From Magicicada septendecula (lineage: Eukaryota > Arthropoda > Insecta > Hemiptera > Cicadidae): DNA of 64,000 nt. A program made the position numbers and the translations under genes. The stretch spans positions 1 to 64,000 of the forward strand of contig JAWRYS010000675.1 in the NCBI GenBank assembly GCA_034769895.1, written 5' to 3'. Of this stretch, positions 53,064 through 63,510 are shown piece after piece; within the stretch, counting starts at the first letter, position 1; each line of letters opens with the position of its first letter. The notes beneath the pieces are model-generated. The model was not told the origin of the DNA. It saw only the letters and a program-made list of their open reading frames with translations, and ran no database searches.

Positions 53064-55912
53064 GTAATTTTTTTCACCAACGTTCGTTTCTATGGTTACC
53101 GATTAATTCTGATTGGCTTAGATTGACATAAATCCATTGTTATCTTTTATAACACTCGTGGTTCGGATAACTCTGGTATGTATAACTATTTCTGTCCGTG
53201 TGATTTCGGTTTCTTCTACCTTGTACCATAATTCCTCTAATACCATATGTTCCGTAGTATTAATGTCTACCTCAATCATTTGATTACTTTGTTGATTAAT
53301 CAGAGAAGTTAATTTACCTCCCTCATTAATGTTATCACTGCTTTTTTATTCTGTATTTCCATTTCTGGTAAATTCCAGTGTTTTACAGACCTTCTTGATT
53401 TGTGACACTCTATTTTGTTGAGAGTCCCTTTCAAGTTTGGGTAATTTCCATTTTCTCATTGATTTGCTGAAGTTTTCCTCCACTGGTGTGTTGTGAATTC
53501 CCTCTATAATTGCTTTTAAGGTCCTTCTACAATCTTTATATTTCATGATTTGCTTTGGTCGGTAAGGGTAAATTAAACACATCAATTAGTCCATGCTTCA
53601 TCATCTCCACTTCTTCTCGTGTTTGTATTAGTTTCTTTTTATATACTTTTCCCATTTCCTCTGTTTTCTTAATCTTCTTAATGATTCAATTCTTCTTTAC
53701 TCTTCTACTGTTGGTTTTTATGTGCTTAATTTTCTTGGTGTTATTGTTACCTTTATTTTCAGAAAACAGTACCCTTTTGTCTTCTTTAATTTCTATCTCC
53801 TTACTAACTTCAGAAGTGGGTGTCTAGTGTTTCATTCCATGGTTTGAAATCACTATCTACTGTTTCATTAAGTTGATCTACTGGGTAACTTGTTTCTTCC
53901 CATCTCTTATTCATCCCCGTTTTTGTCTGTTTGGCTTCTCATGAAACTCTATTAGTATGATCTTAATTCTTCTCTATTCTTCTCACTGTCTTCCTTCAAA
54001 CTGTCTTTGGAGAGTTTCACTGTTGTTCTCGATCTTGTTGTTTAATATTCAAGATCTTTCTTTATCTGCCTCTTCAGCTCCTCACTCTTCTTTTCTAATG
54101 TCTCCTGGCTTCTCTTCAGGGCTTCATGGTTGCTTTCCATTTTGTTATTCAGGATCTCGATGTCCTCCTTGATTTCTTCTTTAGTTCTCACGATTTTTCT
54201 CATGATTCTCTTTCATTCTTTCTTGTAACGATTCTAATTTTTCATTCAATTCTTCCCTTTCTTTGTTCCCTAGTTTCTTCTTCATTTGGTCTATTTTGTC
54301 ATTATTTCTGTCTAGTTTTTCGTTAATTTTTTCCTCTTTTCTTAAAATTTTCATCAGTCCTCTCCTGGTTTTTGTTCAATTGTTCCATCATCATTCTCAT
54401 CATGTTCTCCATTGATTGGGTCGATTTGTCTGGTTGTCTCTGACCATTACTTCCACTTCCGGTTATGGTTGTTTTGGGTTTTCTGGTTGGTCATCCTGGG
54501 GATCCTCTTCGAACAATTCTCCCATCATTTCTTCAATTTCTTCCATCTCTTCTTGATCTTCACCTTCAGTTCCTTTCCTTGTTTGGTATCTTGTAACCAT
54601 GAATGTCTCCTCATAATCGCCGCTGGTCTCTTGTAAAGCCTCACCGGTTGGTCGCCATCTGTAACGTTTTAGACTGTGTGTCTCAGAAAAATGTATGTAC
54701 ACAAGTGTTATATGTTAGTGTTAGTGCGTTCGTCTCGCACTGGGGTCGTTACATCTATTTTGTGCTAACGATGTCCGTAGCGTTGCTGTAATTACCAGTA
54801 CAAACACAGCAGTAACCTTACCTGTTCTTTTTTAGGGGTGTGTTAATCCCGGGCGGCGCCAAATTGTTTATTAAAACAATTAAACTTATTATCTATATCT
54901 TAATAGGTGTTCTCAGCTATGACGGTCGGGGCGTTCAAGGGCGTTCAAATAATTCCCGCTCGTTCAGCCTTCTGAATCGAGTAGGTAGTTGTACGAATTG
55001 CAACTTGAGCGCTGATCGTCAAATCTAGCTTTCGTAACCAAACACAAGTAATACAATACACTCCCTATGAAATAATAACAACGGTTACTCCCTGTACTAG
55101 TTATTTTAATGTGTGATAAGTAAAATTTTCAATTAGACAATTAAATTATATTGGTTGATTAACAAATTTATACCGACTTTTTATATGAAACAATATTTCT
55201 CAGGATGACGAATCGATTATGGTAACGATGTGTTCACATCAGCACGGCTGCTGAACGGTTTAGTTATTATAATTACTTTTGTTCCAAAATCGGGGATTCT
55301 TTTGATTACAAGACAAAGAATTCCTATGATTACAATAAAAATACTTTACCTTACTCTAAGTGTACATAAATAATAAGGTGTGTTGTTACAATCTGTTCTG
55401 TAGTGTCGTTAAATGTGTTTCAAAAGTTCGTATTCAAACAATAGGTTATATTTTATGTTAACAGATTTTCAGTGTGTTTATTTTTCTTAATTAATCTTTG
55501 AAAGAGAATATTCGGATTATAGTGAGATCAAATTACTTTTAGTAAAATTTAAAGTTATTTTATTTTTGGAAATAAGGTAATTCAAGGGTACTTAACACAT
55601 CAGATGACTTGGTGTTATCATTCATTGAGTCGTAAGAGGATTGGGCTGCAACAGTTTCTATTTTCATTAATCTTTGGACTTAAGTAGGTCTGCCGTCCTT
55701 TTCATATAGGATGTGGTCATATCTTTCTTTTATTTTCCTGGTAATATGGTCCTTGGTCTTTAGTTAACTGCTCCAGTGGTTCGTCTGCTTCTTATTCAAC
55801 CATGGTTTTGAATTTTGTTCACTGTTTTTACATTTTTAGATTAAAAATTGGTCTTCCAAAATTCGGCTTCTGTTCTGTTAGAGTGACGATTTATGAGTAA
55901 CGATATTCAACA
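53064..55912 (-). mobile_element. Array unit 20: copy with a dense cluster of length differences
   Basis: LTR-like segment 54865-55912. Internal order is the same as in the other units, with unit 18-type variants throughout, but between about 53.3 and 54.95 kb it has on the order of two dozen one-base length differences, mostly in homopolymers, not seen elsewhere. The frames seen in other units are therefore not open here. A sequencing or polishing artefact is more likely than decay. Confidence 0.88.
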
Positions 55913-58771
55913 GTAATTTTTTTCACCAACGTTCGTTTCTATGGTTACCGATTAATTCTGATTGGCTTAGATTGACATAAATCCATTGTTATCTTTTATA
56001 ACACTCGTGGTTCGGATAACTCTGGTATGTATAACTATTTCTGTCCGTGTGATTTCGGTTTCTTCTACCTTGTACCATAATTCCTCTAATACCATATGTT
56101 CCGTAGTATTAATGTCTACCTCAATCATTTGATTACTTTGTTGATTAATCAGAGAAGTTAATTTTACCTCCCTCATTAATGTTATCACTGCTTTTTTATT
56201 CTGTATTTCCATTTCTGGTAAATTCCAGTGTTTTACAGACCTTCTTGATTTGTGACACTCTATTTTGTTGAGAGTCCTTTCAAGTTTGGGTAATTTCCAT
56301 TTTCTCATTGATTTGCTGAAGTTTTCCTCCACTGGTGTGTTGTGAATTCCCTCTATAATTGCTTTTAAGGTCCTTCTACAATCTTTATATTTCATGAATT
56401 TGCTTTGGTCGGTAAGGGGTAAATTAAACACATCAATTAGTCCATGCTTCATCATCTCCACTTCTTCTCGTGTTTGTATTAGTTTCTTTTTATATACTTT
56501 TCCCATTTCCTCTGTTTTCTTAATCTTCTTAATGATTCAATTCTTCTTTACTCTTCTACTGTTGGTTTTTATGTGCTTAATTTTCTTGGTGTTATTGTTA
56601 CCTTTATTTTCAGAAAACAGTACCCTTTTGTCTTCTTTAATTTCTATCTCCTTACTAACTTCAGAAGTGGTGTCTAGTGTTTCATTCCATGGTTTGAAAT
56701 CACTATCTACTGTTTCATTAAGTTGATCTACTGGGTAACTTGTTTCTTCCCATCTCTTATTCATCCCCGTTTTTGTCTGTTTGACTTCTTCATGAAACTC
56801 TATTAGTATGAATCTTAATTCTTCTCTATTCTTCTCACTGTCTTCCTTCAACTGTCTTTGGAGAGTTTCACTGTTGTTCTCGATCTTGTTGTTTAATATT
56901 TCAAGATCCTTCTTTATCTGCCTCTTCAGCTCCTCACTCTTCTTTTCTAATGTCTCCTGGCTTCTCTTCAGGGCTTCATGGTTGCTTTCCATTTTGTTAT
57001 TCAGGATCTCGATGTCCTCCTTGATTTCTTTCTTTAGTTCTTCACGATTTTTCTCATTATTCTCTTTCATTCTTTCTTGTAACGATTCTAATTTTTCATT
57101 CAATTCTTCCTTGTCTTCCTTTCTTTGTTCCCTAGTTTCTTCCTTCATTTGGTCTATTTTGTCATTATTTCTGTCTAGTTTTTCGTTAATTTTTTCCTCT
57201 TTTTCTTAAAATTTTCATCAGTCCTCTCCTGGTTTTTGTTCAATTGTTCCATCATCACTCTCATCATGTTCTCCATTGATTGGGTCGATTTGTCTGGTTG
57301 GTCTCTGACCATTACTTCCACTTCCGGTTCTGGTTGGTTTGGGTTTTCTGGTTGGTCCTCCTGGGGATCCTCTTCGAACAATTCTCCCATCATTTCTTCA
57401 ATTTCTTCCATCTCTTCTTGATCTTCACCTTCAGTTCCTTTCCTTGTTTGGTATCTTGTAACCATGGAATGTCTCCTCATAATCGCCGCTGGTCTTCTTG
57501 TAAAGCCTCACCGGTTGGTCGCCAATCTGTAACGTTTTAGACTGTGTGTCTCTGAAAAATGTATGTACACAAGTGTTATATGTTAGTGTTAGTGCGTTCG
57601 TCTCGCACTGGGGTCGTTACATCTATTTTGCGCTAACGATGTCCGTAGCGTTGCTGTAATTACCAGTACAACACAGCAGTAACCTTACCTGTTCTTTTTT
57701 AGGGGTGTGTTAATCCCGGGCGGTGCCAAATTGTTTATTAAAACAATTAAACTTATTAATCTATATCTTAATAGGGTGTTCTCAGCTATGACGGTCGGGG
57801 CGTTCAAATAATTCCCGCTCGTTCAGCCTCCTGAATCGAGTAGGTAGTTGTACGAATTGCAACTTGAGCGCTGATCGTCAAATCTAGCTTTCGTAACCAA
57901 ACACAAGTAATACAATACACTCCCTATGAAATAATAACAACGGTTACTCCCTGTACTAGTTATTTTAATGTGTGATAAGTAAAATTTTCAATTAGACAAT
58001 TAAATTATATTGGTTGATTAACAAATTTATACCGACTTTTTATATGAAACAATATTTCTCAGGATGACGAATCGATTATGGTAACGATGTGTTCACATCA
58101 GCATGGCTGCTGAACGGTTTAGTTATTATAATTACTTTTGTTCCAAAATCGGGGATTCTTTTGATTACAAGACAAAGAATTCCTATGATTACAATAAAAA
58201 TACTTTACCTTACTCTAAGTGTACATAAATAATAAGGTGTGTGGTTACAATCTGTTCTGTAGTGTCGTTAAATGTGTTTCAAAAGTTCGTATTCAAACAA
58301 TAGGTTATATTTTATGTTAACAGATTTTCAGTGTGTTTATTTTTCTTAATTAATCTTTGAAAGAGAATATTCGGATTATAGTGAGATCAAATTACTTTTA
58401 GTAAAATTTAAAGTTATTTTATTTTTGGAAATAAGGTAATTCAAGGGTACTTAACACATCAGATGACTTGGTGTTATCATTCATTGAGTCGTAAGAGGAT
58501 TGGGCTGCAATAGTTTCTATTTTCATTAATCTTTGGACTTAAGTAGGTCTGCCGTCCTTTTCATATAGGATGTGGTCATATCTTTCTTTTATTTTCCTGG
58601 TAATATGGTCCTTGGTCTTTAGTTAACTGCTCCAGTGGTTCGTCTGCTTCTTATTCAACCATGGTTTTGAATTTTGTTCACTGTTTTTACATTTTTAGAT
58701 TAAAAATTGGTCTTCCAAAATTCGGCTTCTGTTCTGTTAGAGTGACGATTTATGAGTAACGATATTCAACA
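55913..58771 (-). mobile_element. Array unit 21: last complete unit, long form
   Basis: LTR-like segment 57732-58771; acidic frame 57175-57480; coiled-coil frame 56537-57148 (203 aa); third frame 55967-56506. Mixes right-group variants (third frame reading RVIRTT) with the open acidic frame of the left units. Confidence 0.92.
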
Positions 58772-58852
58772 GTAATTTTTTTCACCAACGTTCGTTTCTA
58801 TGGTTACCGATTAATTCTGATTGGCTTAGATTGACATAAATCCATTGTTATC
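58772..58852 (-). mobile_element. 3' internal end of the element abutting the LTR of unit 21
   Basis: These 81 bp match the part of each unit that lies between the LTR and the end of the third frame (compare 4590-4670). Array homology stops after TCCATTGTTATC at 58852 and resumes at 63511, so the intervening 4.66 kb belongs to, or was placed in, this same unit. Confidence 0.85.
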
Positions 58853-61800
58853 AAAATTTGAATTCTTTTCAAAATCCTAGTATATCTTCTGATTGCTCTT
58901 ATTCCTCTATCTTCCTTCCTAAGTATTAAATATTGTCACTATAGTATTTATTTCCTTTCATAGATTAATTTGATACCCCACAAGTTTGGGTTATTTTAGG
59001 TTCTATGTTTTTACAATTATTTTAATACTTGTTAATTACATTTCTTTTTGAATTCAAATACTTATTATAATATTTTGTCTTAAAAATGATTTACAATTTA
59101 TCCTTGGTGAGTCATTCGCCTCGGATTTGCTAATTTCTTTGTTAATTTGTTATAATTTGTAGTTGTTTGTTTTGGACAGTTAGACATTTTCATAGGCCTA
59201 AGTAGCCATTGTGGTATTTGGCTTATTTCATTCAAATTACATCTCATTTTAGCCTAATGGGCTTCATTTTGTTATTATAATTGGTTGTGTTATTTATTGT
59301 TGTGTTTTGGGTCTGTTTATGTGTTATTATTATGTCACCATTATTTTATACATCATGAATTGCTAATTGTTTACTATCTGGTTTCCTCGTTTTCTAAGTC
59401 ATGCATTTCTTAACTTTTTTACTTATTTAGTTGGCCAATAATAACAATGTGGCTATTATTTACTATTTTTTTATCACATTAAATACAACATCTAGGCCTA
59501 TGGTCTGTATAATTCTTCCAGCCATATCCTATTCCTAAACTTGCTTAAATAATTATTTAACTATTATTTGCTAATATTTGTTTACAATTCATCTCATTTT
59601 ATATCATTTTTTCGGTGATAAACAACATCATTTTTTATGAACTCACTTTAATAATGATCCCTTATAACTTGGGTGTTTATTGATTTGTTTTAACTCCTTC
59701 ATTTTTAAGCAATCTTTACTTTCCCTCCATGTTAACACTATCTGTTTTCTCTTTCAGGGTATTCTCCCTTTTAATTATAACTGCATTCAATTAAATTTAA
59801 CAATAATATTCTTTCTTAACTAAATACTGTCTTCACCACTTTTCAGCGTTCATTATACCTTAATTAACTGTTTATACTTACTACTGTTCTTCACTTTTAA
59901 TCATTTAGTGTTTCCTTTGGATTTATTAAGTGTTTATGCTTTTATCCTTCACTATTTTTCACTATATTAACATTCTTTATTTTACACTATTCTCATTTAA
60001 TCATCACCTTCACTTTTAAATTGTTTATAGTTTATTATAATTTATTTAGTGTTTTTTCTTTATCACTATACTTTGGGGTTTTTACACTTTCATTTTGCAC
60101 TTCACAAATGTTTTTGTTTTTTAAGTGTTTCTAAGTGGGTAATCCCTCTAATTACTATCTCACTACCGTACTATCTCTTTCATTACAAATATCATTAATA
60201 ATATTAACAATTTTATGTCTTTATATTTTATCATTACATCTAACTCTAATTTGTGGCTGTTTGCTTTTTTATATTTAACATGGTTTAATTGGGTTTCTTT
60301 CAATTGTCATTTACTTTTTATCCATTAATTGATAATAATATTTACTTTTTTTTACATAGGTTTAGTTATTGGTCCTTTTTCCAATATTACATTGAGTGTA
60401 TCATTTCTCCTGCTCATATTCTTTATTACTTGTTTGTGTCTTATCATTTGTTTTCATTTTTATTTATTTCCCTTTATCTTGGGTTTGTTTCTTTTTCATT
60501 TCCCTCCTTCTTCATTTTCATTGTATTTGGTTAATACCTTGGTTTTTCCACCTTCTCCTTTGGGTTCATTTTAATATGTTGCATTGAGTCATTCAATTCC
60601 TTGCATTTGTTTCATTTTTGTTTGGTTTTGGTTTTTTCCCTTTCATCATTTGGTTTGCTTAATCACTTTCTTCTTCTTTTGGTTTTATTCTCGTTTGTTT
60701 TTTGTGGTTCCCTTCTTCTTTTGTTTCCTTTTGTTGGGGCAATCACTTGGGTTAGGTCATGTCATCGTTTGTCGTGTCATTGTCTTTTTATTTTCTTTAT
60801 ATTAAACATTTTATTTTATATGAAGTATTATTTTATATTCCGAATCATCTTTTTCATCCCTGGTATTGGGGTGGCTTATTTGTGTTGTAACATAATGCCT
60901 CTCCTTCAAAATTGATCATTTTGATAAAACACTAACATAGTTTTTTATGAAATTATCAGTTATATATAATCTTTTTCCTTTTCTTTCTTGTTTGTTTCTT
61001 CTTTCTTATTTCTCTTCTTACTCGATTCATTCCATTTTATTGGGATCTGTTTTTATTTATTTCCATTAGTGTGTTCTCCCTTTTATATAAATTTTTCCCT
61101 AACTTTTTAGTAGCTGGTTTCTTCCATTACTACTCATTTTTTCTGAGACCAGAGGAACATCATCTCTGCTCAGTTTATTTGATTGCTGGACTTTTTCAAC
61201 AGTCAATCTTAAATACCTTTTTTGTCAACTTGTGACTTAAATTACTAATAATAATATATTTTGGGATTGTCCACCTTGTGGTTTGTTTTTAGATCACTTT
61301 GGCCTTTTACTCATTCTTCCTTCCGCTGTACCTTTGCTATATACTGTTATCTACTCATGCAGTTGATTGTTTTTTATTTATTCAATTGTTAATTTCATCA
61401 TTTCTAACTTTTCATTAGTTTGTTTTTCTTTTCTTCTTGTGATCATTTTAATTATCTTAGACATCTTTTTTCTTTTTTTCTTTTTCTTGGTTGTTTAGCA
61501 ATATTCTGCTTTAGCCATTTTTTGTATATTTGTTTTATACATAACTTCTCTTTTTTCCTTGTGCCAGTTTTTTTTTTTTTTTGAATTCGTTATAATTTCG
61601 GGTACTTATCTTAGCAGTTTTTGCTTGATTTTATTTTTGTTTATTTTATTTTGTTTTAAATATTATATTTAATAATTTTTGTAAGTTAGTTTTTCTTACT
61701 TATATGAATGTTTGTAACTTATTCCTTTCTTGGTACTTTTTGTTTAAATATTATCGTAAGTTTGTGGTTCTTACTTTTTATAGGAATTTTTGTAACTTAT

Positions 61801-61997
61801 TCCTTATTATAATTTTTTATTATTATACTTCATACGTCAACTTTATTTTATTGTAAGTTGATCTTACTTTGTAGGAATTTTTGTAACTTATTCCTTTTTT
61901 AATTCTTTATATTAGGCCTCATAAATCATCGAAAGATTGTTGTACGTTGTGCTCACATAATTTTTGAATTTTGGCATCTTTATTTATTTATTGTAAT
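58853..61997. other. T-rich unique segment with no recognisable gene
   Basis: About 3.1 kb that is strongly T-rich on the plus strand, hence A-rich on the sense strand of the element. It lies just downstream (in element sense) of the integrase remnant and upstream of the LTR of unit 21, the position of a 3' untranslated or env region in Gypsy-type elements. No env motif, signal peptide or host gene could be recognised. Plus-strand frames of 63-104 codons at 60289-60915 are Phe/Leu/Ser-rich products of base composition. A 15-base T run is at 61568-61582, and a short three-copy repeat at 61681-61896. Confidence 0.55.
61681..61896 (+). repeat. Three-copy short repeat, about 45-50 bp per copy
   Basis: Copies at about 61681-61728, 61755-61804 and 61852-61896 share GTAAGTT, then CTTAC, then TTTGTAACTTATTCCTT; the last two copies also share TAGGAATTTTTGTAAC. 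GTAAG and CTTAC can pair within a copy, as can GGAA and TTCC, so each copy could form small hairpins. Spacing is 74 and 97 bp. Copies are diverged, unlike the main array. Function unknown. Confidence 0.6.
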
Positions 61998-62297
61998 TTA
62001 TTTTTCTTCATAAAACTTTTTTATAGAAGCTTGATTGTAAACTCCTTTTATCTTTTTGGTGGTTATATTACTTATTTCATAAGTATTGTTTCCATTGTCT
62101 TTGGTGATGACATAAGGTCCTATGTATAATAATAGTAGTTTTTTGGCTATCCCTTCAAGTGTACTGGGTAGTTCACGGTTTTTTATTAATACCCTTTCTA
62201 CTTTGTTATATTTTATTATTTTAGTTTGGTTTTGTGAATACCTTGCTTTTTGCTTCTCAATTTTCTCCGTAATACGGGTATAACATGTTTTCATCAT
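61998..62297 (-). pseudogene. Integrase C-terminal (GPY/F-type) fragment of Ty3/Gypsy pol
   Basis: A 99-aa minus-strand frame. Its middle reads LLLLYIGPYVITKDNGN followed by YEISN, the pattern of the GPY/F module found after the catalytic core in Ty3/Gypsy and gammaretroviral integrases. It ends in IKGVYNQASIKKFYEEK, typical of the Pol C-terminus in Gypsy elements. No chromodomain follows. It lies directly downstream of the other integrase pieces and in the same sense as the array gag-like frames. Part of a broken pol fossil. Confidence 0.75.
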
Positions 62298-62625
62298 ATG
62301 GGTCTTGTGGGTTGACTGGGAAGTTTATCAATTCTTGTATCTCTCTATGGAGTTTTCTTTCAAACATCATTAAATGTGGGGTGTTCTCAATAAAATGGTG
62401 GTAACTTATATTTAGAAATACTTCGGTTGAAGCTAAATATTTCTGCCATTCCTTTTGGTTATCATAGCAATAAGTTCTTAGTATACGTCCCACCTCTCTT
62501 AACACTTTCTGCAGGATTACTACTAGGGCGGTATTTGGATGTTTATAGGTTTTTATGTTCTCTTTTAATAATTCATCTCGCCACTTCTTTCCTTTGAATT
62601 GTGTCCCGTGGTCTCTTATTATCAT
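62257..62625 (-). pseudogene. Integrase catalytic-core fragment of Ty3/Gypsy pol
   Basis: A 122-aa minus-strand frame opening with MIIRDHGTQFKGKKW, the D-x-G-x-x-F neighbourhood of the second catalytic Asp in retroviral-type integrases (rve fold). Later residues (NISYHHFIENTPHLMMFERKL) match the usual N-x-x-x-H-x-x-x-x-x-x-P-x-x-x-x-F region of Gypsy integrases. It lies between the zinc-finger piece and the GPY/F piece in normal domain order. Part of a broken pol fossil with a handful of breaks. Confidence 0.75.
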
Positions 62626-62653
62626 GTATGGTTTTCCAACTTCAGTGATGTAT

Positions 62654-63238
62654 TTATTTTTTTATGTCTAATATTTTCTTCGTAGTAGCTCGGTTTATTG
62701 CATATAATTTTGTGTACTTTGTGTAATGGTCTAATATTATTACTATAAACTTGTATTTATGTCTCCCTCCGCTACGTGGGAATGGTCCACATATGTCGAG
62801 GAATACTTTTTCTAACTTGGTGTTTGAAGTGATGGGTATCATGGTTCCCTCTTTTTTCTCGTTATTTGTTTTGACCATCTGACATATTGTGCAGGTTTTA
62901 ATATTCTGGTTTACTTTTCTTGTTATATTTTTGATAAAGATTTCCTCCTCCAATGCTTTTACAATTTTTAATGTTCCCATATGTCCGTATCGAACATGAT
63001 AATCTTTAATTATCTTGGTTTCTAATGATTTTGGAACTACAAGTTTCCACGTTCTTTGATTCTTTTTGGTTCTAATAAAAAGTATATCTTGGTGGATACA
63101 ATAATATTTATTTATAATTTCTTCATCTTCTAATAGTGTTCTTCTTATGTTTAGTAATTTTGAATCTTGTTTCTGCTGTACCACTATTTCGCTTAGAATA
63201 TTTTCCAGGTCTTTCCTATACTTTATTATGCAAAACAC
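62654..63238 (-). pseudogene. Integrase zinc-finger and start of catalytic core, Ty3/Gypsy pol
   Basis: A 194-aa minus-strand frame with an HHCC zinc finger: His81 and His86 in YHVRYGHMG, Cys116 and Cys119 in CTICQ. The start of the core follows, with Asp148 in VFLDICGPFP, the usual D-x-x-GPxP context, and ILDHYTKYTKLYAI at about residues 168-181. The frame stays open upstream of its first Met, to about 63290, so recognisable pol probably begins a little further out. Upstream protease and reverse transcriptase are not seen in the window. Family assignment to Ty3/Gypsy is solid; lineage is not. Confidence 0.8.
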
Positions 63239-63290
63239 TTTGACGATCTTCTCCTTTTCTCCTTCAAATGTTTGGTTTTCTACATTTATT

Positions 63291-63510
63291 CTGGATAATT
63301 TTTAAAATTTATTTATTATGGTTTATTAGTTCTCATTTAATTCGTCTTAGTTGTTTAGTCATTTCTTGTTTTGGTTATTATAAAATGGTTTAATTAATTT
63401 AATACTCCTTCCTCTACATTGGTTTGCTTGGTCTGTAGTTTGAAAATCAGTCCCTTTTCTCGGTGTGTGGTACCTTCACTTAGTTTACCCATGGTCCATC
63501 ATTTCCTCTG
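63291..63510. other. Unique linker between pol remnant and resumed array sequence
   Basis: About 220 bp with no long frame, repeat or recognisable motif. It separates the pol remnant from the unit sequence resuming at 63511. The window holds no second copy, so its origin (element internal sequence or unrelated filler) cannot be decided. Confidence 0.4.

Larger units (their letters stand above)
1..58852 (-). repeat. Head-to-tail array of about 21 LTR-retrotransposon-derived units, period 2.84-2.86 kb
   Basis: The same 2.85-kb sequence recurs about 21 times in one orientation, with unit lengths of mostly 2844 or 2859 bp. The two length classes reflect a short (198 aa) and a long (203 aa) form of the coiled-coil frame. 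Each repeat has one LTR-like segment followed, on the minus strand, by a primer-binding site, a leader and gag-like frames; the next LTR follows directly. There is no unrelated sequence and no visible target-site duplication between units, so the array grew by recombination or amplification rather than repeated insertion. By eye the units differ at only a few positions each. The array continues beyond the left window edge and ends at 58852, where unique sequence begins. Confidence 0.97.
61998..63290 (-). mobile_element. Broken pol (integrase) remnant of a Ty3/Gypsy LTR retrotransposon
   Basis: The three integrase pieces lie in correct domain order and one orientation, the same sense as all array units, and between two stretches of array sequence. 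The remnant is broken and has only the 3' end of pol. It is most simply read as the pol part of the same family that gave the array, but shared descent is inferred from orientation and position; the array units contain no pol to compare. Confidence 0.7.

Noticed and set aside
53064-55912. Unit 20 as an old, naturally decayed copy
   Set aside because: It has few substitutions relative to unit 18, and its differences are one-base homopolymer changes limited to one interval, which fits sequencing error better than age.
1-58852. CRISPR-like or bacterial repeat system
   Set aside because: The repeats are 2.85 kb without spacers, carry LTR-element parts, and no cas or other bacterial genes are present.
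1-58852. A tandemly duplicated host gene family
   Set aside because: The LTR-like segment, adjacent primer-binding site, leader and gag-like order in every unit, plus pol in one, fit a retroelement; no intron-exon gene structure or known host domain was seen.
60289-60915. Overlapping plus-strand frames rich in Phe, Leu and Tyr that look like transmembrane proteins
   Set aside because: They lie in very T-rich DNA, overlap each other in different phases, and show no family motif or repeat support; base composition explains them.
61568-61582. A 15-base T run as a possible poly(A) tail of a minus-strand LINE, SINE or processed copy
   Set aside because: No matching body, target-site duplication or RNA polymerase III promoter boxes could be seen beside it, and the segment is T-rich throughout.
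58853-61997. An env gene in the T-rich segment
   Set aside because: The position would fit, but no minus-strand frame of useful length, signal peptide, furin site or transmembrane pattern could be recognised.
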